Shown here: positions 59,308 to 64,000 of the stretch, in pieces
How positions within the stretch are numbered: position 1 is the stretch's first letter
Layout: each line of letters starts with the position of its first letter
NCBI RefSeq assembly: GCF_030362855.1
Contig: NZ_JAUCBP010000011.1
Span: 141,887-205,886 of the forward strand
Direction: 5' to 3'
DNA from: Neoalteromonas arenosi
GTDB taxonomy: Bacteria; Pseudomonadota; Gammaproteobacteria; Enterobacterales; Alteromonadaceae
Length of the DNA stretch: 64,000 bases
Position numbers and translations under genes: made by a program
The notes under the pieces: generated by a model
Databases searched by the model: none
The model's input: only the letters and a program-made list of their open reading frames with translations
Told to the model about the DNA's origin: nothing

Positions 59308-60239
59308 GTAGTAAAAGTTTACTCACGTTTTTTGACTGGCAGCCAGAGGATGCCCAGGCATTGCTCGCTCTAGCATTAAAGGTTAAACAAAAGCCACAAG
59401 ATTTTGCTCAAGCACTTGCGGGCAAATCACTCATCGCCTTGTTTGAGAAACCGTCACTGCGAACCCGCGTAAGCTTTGATATTGGTATCAACAAGCTCGG
59501 TGGACACCTCGTTTATCTCGACAGCCAGTCTAATAAATTGGCCGGTCGTGAAGATGTTAAAGATATGGGCGCAAATTTCGCCTGCTGGGCAGATGCGGTT
59601 ATCGCCAGGGTTTTCGATCACCAAACGCTTGTTGAACTAGACCAGTCAGCAAATATCCCTGTGGTTAATGCTCTGTGTGATTTGTATCACCCATGTCAAG
59701 CACTGGCGGACTACCTTGCGCTAACTGAAACTTTTGGCAAAACCCACGGATTAACGCTGGCTTACGTAGGCGATGGCAACAACGTCACGCACTCTCTATT
59801 GTTGTTGGGTGCACTGCTTGGCGTGAATCAAGTCGTGGTCACGCCAGCAGGCCACGAAGTCAATGCCGACATTCTGGCGCGAGCGCAAGACATTGCCAAG
59901 CAAACCGGTGTGACCATTACCACCAGCAATGATCTGCAAACGCTCAGTAGTAGTGAGCATAATATTAATGCCATCTATACTGATACCTGGTTGTCGATGG
60001 GTGACGATACGCCACTGGCAAAGATCAAAGAAACCTTTATGCCTTATCAAGTCAACGAGCAAATGATGGCGGCAAGTGGAGCAAAATATGTATTGCACTG
60101 CCAACCAGCGCATCGCGACTTGGAGATAACCGGCAGTCTTATGGATAGTGAGGCTTCGCTTTTGATGCTGGAAGCCGAAAACAGATTACACGCGCAAAAT
60201 GCCATTCTCGTGCATTTACTCGCAAACAAAGTTAATTAA
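59304..60239 (+). CDS. argF: Ornithine carbamoyltransferase
   Basis: A 311-residue enzyme that makes citrulline from ornithine and carbamoyl phosphate. The carbamoyl-phosphate motif is FEKPSLRTRVSFD (SLRTR in place of the commoner STRTR). Then come HPCQALADYLA and HCQPAHRD, where Gln stands in the place of Leu in the usual HCLP motif. Both substitutions occur in natural family members, but together they suggest this branch is diverged. It overlaps argB by 4 bp; argG follows after 13 bp. Confidence 0.93.
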   Translation: MSSKSLLTFFDWQPEDAQALLALALKVKQKPQDFAQALAGKSLIALFEKPSLRTRVSFDIGINKLGGHLVYLDSQSNKLAGREDVKDMGANFACWADAVIARVFDHQTLVELDQSANIPVVNALCDLYHPCQALADYLALTETFGKTHGLTLAYVGDGNNVTHSLLLLGALLGVNQVVVTPAGHEVNADILARAQDIAKQTGVTITTSNDLQTLSSSEHNINAIYTDTWLSMGDDTPLAKIKETFMPYQVNEQMMAASGAKYVLHCQPAHRDLEITGSLMDSEASLLMLEAENRLHAQNAILVHLLANKVN

Positions 60240-60252
60240 TTAGGAAAGATTG

Positions 60253-61467
60253 ATGAGTAAAGTTAAAAAAGTCGTACTTGCGTATTCTGGCGGCCTAGAT
60301 ACGTCAGCCATAATTCCATGGTTACGGGAAAACTATAACTGTGAAGTCGTCGCGTTTGCCGCAGATGTTGGCCAAGGTGATGAAGAGCTCGAAGGTCTTG
60401 AAGAAAAGGCCTTGGCCTCTGGTGCCAGTGAATGTTATATCGTTGACCTCAAAGAAGAGTTTGTTAGCGACTATATTTTCCCAACCATTACAACGGGTGC
60501 GGTATATGAGGGGGAGTACTTACTGGGTACCTCAATGGCGCGGCCGGTAATCGCCAAAGCCCAAGTCGAAATTGCGCGTAAAGTGGGCGCTGATGCTTTA
60601 TGCCATGGCTGTACCGGTAAAGGCAATGACCAAGTGCGCTTTGAAAGCACATTTGCGGCCCTCGCCCCTGATCTAACCGTAATCGCACCGTGGCGCGAAT
60701 GGGATATGGTGTCTCGTGAAGACTTATTAGATTATCTCGCCGAGCGCAATATCAAGACCTCTGCATCAGCAACGAAGATATATAGTCGCGATGCAAACGC
60801 TTGGCACATTTCCCACGAAGGTGGTGAGTTAGAAGATCCGTGGTGCGAACCGACCCAACAAGTTTGGACTTTAACCACCGACCCTATGCAAGCCCCTGAT
60901 GAGCCTGGCAGCATAACGTTGAGCTTTGACCAAGGTCGCTTAACTCATGTAAACGGTGAAGCCTTAAGTCCTTACCAAGCCTTGATGCAACTAAATGCCA
61001 TCGCAGCACCACATGGTGTTGGTCGCATTGATATTGTTGAAAACCGCTTGGTTGGTATGAAATCACGCGGCTGTTATGAAACGCCGGGCGGGACTGTGTT
61101 GCTCAAAGCCTATAAAGCACTTGAGACAATGGTACTCGACAAAGCCGCACTTAAATATCGCGAGCAAATTGGCTTAGAGTTTTCGCATGTGATGTATGAC
61201 GGCCGTTGGTTCACGGCATTGAATGATGCCCTGTTAGCGGGCGCAGCTAGTTTCGCCAAATTAGTGACCGGTGATATTGTCGTTAAGCTCTACAAGGGTC
61301 AAGCGATTGTCACTCAGCGCCGCTCACCAAACAGTTTGTACTCGGAAGATTTTGCGACCTTTGGTGCCGACGATGTGTATGACCAAAGTCATGCCGAAGG
61401 GTTTATCCGTCTGTTCAGTTTATCCAGCCGCATTAAAGCATTGAAGCAACAAGCGAGTAAGGACTAG
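60253..61467 (+). CDS. argG: Argininosuccinate synthase
   Basis: A 404-residue type-I enzyme that joins citrulline and aspartate with ATP. The P-loop-like motif [19 protein letters not shown] is at the N-terminus, followed by [15 protein letters not shown] and [14 protein letters not shown] start at ATG 60253 with AGGA seven bases before; a TTG directly upstream would add one residue. Gap to argH is 2 bp. Confidence 0.97.
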   Translation: MSKVKKVVLAYSGGLDTSAIIPWLRENYNCEVVAFAADVGQGDEELEGLEEKALASGASECYIVDLKEEFVSDYIFPTITTGAVYEGEYLLGTSMARPVIAKAQVEIARKVGADALCHGCTGKGNDQVRFESTFAALAPDLTVIAPWREWDMVSREDLLDYLAERNIKTSASATKIYSRDANAWHISHEGGELEDPWCEPTQQVWTLTTDPMQAPDEPGSITLSFDQGRLTHVNGEALSPYQALMQLNAIAAPHGVGRIDIVENRLVGMKSRGCYETPGGTVLLKAYKALETMVLDKAALKYREQIGLEFSHVMYDGRWFTALNDALLAGAASFAKLVTGDIVVKLYKGQAIVTQRRSPNSLYSEDFATFGADDVYDQSHAEGFIRLFSLSSRIKALKQQASKD

Positions 61468-61469
61468 TT

Positions 61470-62870
61470 ATGGCACTCTGGGGAGGACGTTTTACTGGCG
61501 ACACCAGCCAAATGTTCAAGCAGGTCAATGACAGCTTGCCTTTTGACCAAGTAATGGCGGTTGAAGATATTACCGGGTCAATTGCATGGGCAAATGCCAT
61601 TGCTAAAGCGGCCGTATTGACTGACCAAGAGCATCAGCAATTGCTCAGTGCCCTACAAGAGCTGCTCAGCGCAGCTAAAGCCGGCGAACTCGATTTTGCT
61701 GCAAGTAACGAAGAAGACATTCACAGTTTTGTCGAAGCGGCTTTGATTGATAAGGTGGGGGATATTGGTCGTAAATTGCATACTGGCCGTAGCCGGAATG
61801 ACCAAGTAGCCACTGACTTTAGACTCTGGTGTAAAGCTCATATAGGCCAACTGCGCAACGACATTCTAAACCTAATCAAAGCATTGTTGGATTGCGGTTC
61901 ACGCTATCAAAGCGCCATCTTACCCGGCTATACCCATTTGCAGCGTGCGCAACCGGTACGCTTTCCGCACTGGTGCTTGGCCTATGTGGAAATGCTCAAG
62001 CGCGATTTGTCGCGCCTAGACGACGCCCAGCAGCGTCTCAATCAATCACCATTGGGTTGCGGAGCCTTGGCAGGCACAACCTACCCTATCGATCGTCAAG
62101 CGATCGCGGATGAGCTTGGCTTTACTGTGCCTTGTCAAAACAGTCTTGATGCGGTGTCAGACCGCGACTTTGTTTTAGAACTGCTGTTTTGTGCATCAAC
62201 CAGCATGATGCACTTATCGCGGTTAGCTGAAGACTTAATATTCTATAACTCTGGTGAAGCCGGTTTCACGCGTCTATCAGATGATGTAACGTCTGGCTCG
62301 TCGTTGATGCCGCAAAAGAAAAATCCAGATGGTTTAGAGTTAATGCGCGGCAAATGCGGGCGCGTGTTTGGTCACTTGCAAGGTCTCTTGGTAACCATGA
62401 AGGGATTACCGTTGGCCTACAACAAGGATATGCAAGAAGACAAAGAAGGTGCCATGGATGCATTCCATCAATGGCATATTTGTTTAGCGATTGGTGCAGA
62501 AGTACTCAATGGTTTAGAGCTCAACCAAGAGCGCTGTCGAGATGCGGCACAAAAAGGTTATGCCAATGCTACCGAGCTTGCCGATTACTTAGTCGGTAAA
62601 GGCATTCCGTTTAGAACCGCACATGACTTAGCGGGTAAAGCGGTATTGATTGCCATTCAGCAAAACTGCGGGATAGAAGATTTATCGCTGTCCGATCTGC
62701 AAGCCATTAGTGAACATATCACTGATGATGTGTATCCAATTTTGGATCTCGATTACTTAGTCGACAAACGCAATATTCTCGGTGGCACAGGTGCTGCACC
62801 GGTTAACGATGCACTATTTGCTGCGCATGAATGGCATGACCAGCAACGTGAAGCACAAGGAAATAACTGA
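61470..62870 (+). CDS. argH: Argininosuccinate lyase
   Basis: A 466-residue lyase that splits argininosuccinate to arginine and fumarate. Fumarase/aspartase superfamily signature [16 protein letters not shown] with the catalytic Ser, [13 protein letters not shown], and [12 protein letters not shown] with the catalytic His. In many marine gammaproteobacteria ArgH is fused to an ArgA domain. Here it ends at its normal length and argA is a separate gene 2 bp downstream. Confidence 0.97.
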   Translation: MALWGGRFTGDTSQMFKQVNDSLPFDQVMAVEDITGSIAWANAIAKAAVLTDQEHQQLLSALQELLSAAKAGELDFAASNEEDIHSFVEAALIDKVGDIGRKLHTGRSRNDQVATDFRLWCKAHIGQLRNDILNLIKALLDCGSRYQSAILPGYTHLQRAQPVRFPHWCLAYVEMLKRDLSRLDDAQQRLNQSPLGCGALAGTTYPIDRQAIADELGFTVPCQNSLDAVSDRDFVLELLFCASTSMMHLSRLAEDLIFYNSGEAGFTRLSDDVTSGSSLMPQKKNPDGLELMRGKCGRVFGHLQGLLVTMKGLPLAYNKDMQEDKEGAMDAFHQWHICLAIGAEVLNGLELNQERCRDAAQKGYANATELADYLVGKGIPFRTAHDLAGKAVLIAIQQNCGIEDLSLSDLQAISEHITDDVYPILDLDYLVDKRNILGGTGAAPVNDALFAAHEWHDQQREAQGNN

Positions 62871-62872
62871 CC

Positions 62873-64000
62873 ATGGTTATCAGTGATCAAGATAGTATTC
62901 GGCTGTTTCGCAGTTCGGCGCCTTACATCAACGCACACCGGGGTAAAACCTTTGTCTTAATGTTTGGCGGCGAGGCAATAGAACACGCCAATTTCGCCAA
63001 TATTATTCACGATATTGGATTGCTATCGAGCCTTGGGATCCGCCTAGTGCTGGTTCATGGTGCGCGTCCACAAATCGACCAACGCGTGGTCCTTCGCGGC
63101 ATTAGCGGTCGATTTGAAAACGATACTCGGATCACTGATAAACCTACTCTAGAATGCGTTAAAGATGCCGCGGGCTCAGTGCGCTCGCACATTGAAGCGC
63201 TGCTTACCATGGGGCTGCCCAACTCACCCATGCATGGTGCGCAAATTCGCGTGTGCTCTGGTAACCTTGTCGTGGCCAAACCTATCGGTGTGCGCGACGG
63301 TATCGATTTTGAAAACACCGGCCACGTGCGGCGAATTGATGTCGAGGGCATTAATGACCATCTCAATGATGGTTCAATTGTACTCCTCTCACCCATGGGT
63401 TACTCGCCGACAGGTGAAGTGTTCAACTTATCCCATGAAGATGTTGCGACTCAAGCGGCAATTGCTTTATCGGCCGACAAACTCATTGTATTTTCACACT
63501 GGCCTGGCGTAGTTGACCGCCAAGGTAAGCTGCTGCGCACGATTGAATTGGAGCAACTGCGAAACTTAATTGAAAGCGATGAAATTGAGACCGAAGGCAG
63601 CGTTTTACGAGCGTTAAGTACCAGTGTGGCTAACGATATTCCGCGCGCTCACTGTATCAGTTATGAGAAAGACGGTGCGCTGCTTGAAGAGTTATTCACG
63701 CGCGATGGCACGGGTTCTTTGGTTCTACGCAATCACTATGAACAATTGCGCCGCGCATCTATCGAAGATGTTGGCGGTATTCTGCGTTTGATCAAACCTT
63801 TGGAAGAGAGCGGGGTATTAGTCAAACGATCGCGCGAAAGGTTAGAAAACGAAATAGAGCATTTTAATGTTATCGAGCGCGATGGCATGATCATCGGTTG
63901 CGCTGCATTGTACACCTACCCTGAAAATCAAAGCGCGGAGTTAGCCTGTGTTGCTACCCATCGCGACTATCGCGGCAAGAATCGCGGTGAGCGTTTGCTC
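62873..64000 (+). CDS. argA: N-acetylglutamate synthase ArgA (cut by the window end)
   Basis: 376 codons are visible with no stop; the family is about 440 residues. ArgA makes N-acetylglutamate from glutamate and acetyl-CoA, the first step and the usual point of arginine feedback. The start MVISDQDSIRLFRSSAPYIN is like E. coli ArgA. An amino-acid-kinase-like domain follows (HRGKTFVLMFGGEAIEH, LVLVHGARPQIDQR). From about residue 295 comes a GNAT acetyltransferase domain (RRASIEDVGGILRLI, ACVATHRDYRGKNRGERLL at the edge). It is a classical two-domain ArgA, not the short or fused form. It begins 2 bp after argH. Confidence 0.95.
   Translation, partial: MVISDQDSIRLFRSSAPYINAHRGKTFVLMFGGEAIEHANFANIIHDIGLLSSLGIRLVLVHGARPQIDQRVVLRGISGRFENDTRITDKPTLECVKDAAGSVRSHIEALLTMGLPNSPMHGAQIRVCSGNLVVAKPIGVRDGIDFENTGHVRRIDVEGINDHLNDGSIVLLSPMGYSPTGEVFNLSHEDVATQAAIALSADKLIVFSHWPGVVDRQGKLLRTIELEQLRNLIESDEIETEGSVLRALSTSVANDIPRAHCISYEKDGALLEELFTRDGTGSLVLRNHYEQLRRASIEDVGGILRLIKPLEESGVLVKRSRERLENEIEHFNVIERDGMIIGCAALYTYPENQSAELACVATHRDYRGKNRGERLL

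Overview
The window is a stretch of chromosome from a marine-type gammaproteobacterium, most like Alteromonadales/Shewanella relatives. This is inferred from gene content and order (purEK; rho, trxA, rhlB-gppA; tatABC-tatD-hemB; orn/rsgA/psd; envC-gpmI; yibN-type rhodanese-grxC-secB-gpsA; cpxRA/cpxP; argCBFGHA). I cannot name the genus. Coding density is high and most genes are housekeeping. I see no insertion sequence, prophage, CRISPR array or toxin-antitoxin locus.

Layout. 1-2.0 kb: a tRNA-Thr gene with a duplicated broken copy beside it, then purEK. 2.1-8.6 kb: a LysR regulator, an exported M20 amidohydrolase with a hybrid histidine kinase, and rho. 8.8-13.7 kb: a 2OG oxygenase, a cation/Ca exchanger, trxA, and the rhlB-gppA pair. 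13.8-19.4 kb: one minus-strand operon running tatA-tatB-tatC-secreted protein-tatD-diguanylate cyclase-hemB. 19.5-24 kb: an outer-membrane-type protein, ilvIH, maoP and a DUF4442 protein. 24-38 kb: a CBM9-like protein, tRNA-Gly, orn, rsgA, a CIA30 protein, psd, an EamA transporter, a phosphodiesterase, a YibQ-type deacetylase, a PLP dehydratase, envC, gpmI, rhodanese-grxC-secB-gpsA and an orphan pseudopilin. 38-50 kb: selO, an exported M3 peptidase, the DUF2868/DUF3482 GTPase pair, a TPR protein with a degenerate GGDEF domain, a GntR/ABC operon and three small proteins. 50-57 kb: ppiC, trmL, a lysophospholipase-like hydrolase, cpxRA with a double-length CpxP, a solute-binding protein, and kelch-mgsA. 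57.2-64 kb: the arginine operon argC-B-F-G-H-A, with argA cut by the window end.

The most interesting observation is the argC leader (57.2-57.48 kb). It holds a 22-codon ORF whose last two sense codons are tandem CGA (Arg) directly before the stop. This is followed by a strong Rho-independent terminator hairpin with a six-T tract that ends 27 nt before argC. No plus-strand gene lies upstream for this terminator to serve. The arrangement looks like a ribosome-mediated arginine attenuator and sits beside ArgR-box-like DNA. A weaker analogous case lies before ilvIH: a branched-chain-rich short ORF and a large hairpin. Other points worth attention are the tandem-duplicated CpxP with a CpxR box, the palindrome cluster between maoP and ilvI, a probable ATT start codon at 19526, and a HemB lacking the zinc cysteines.
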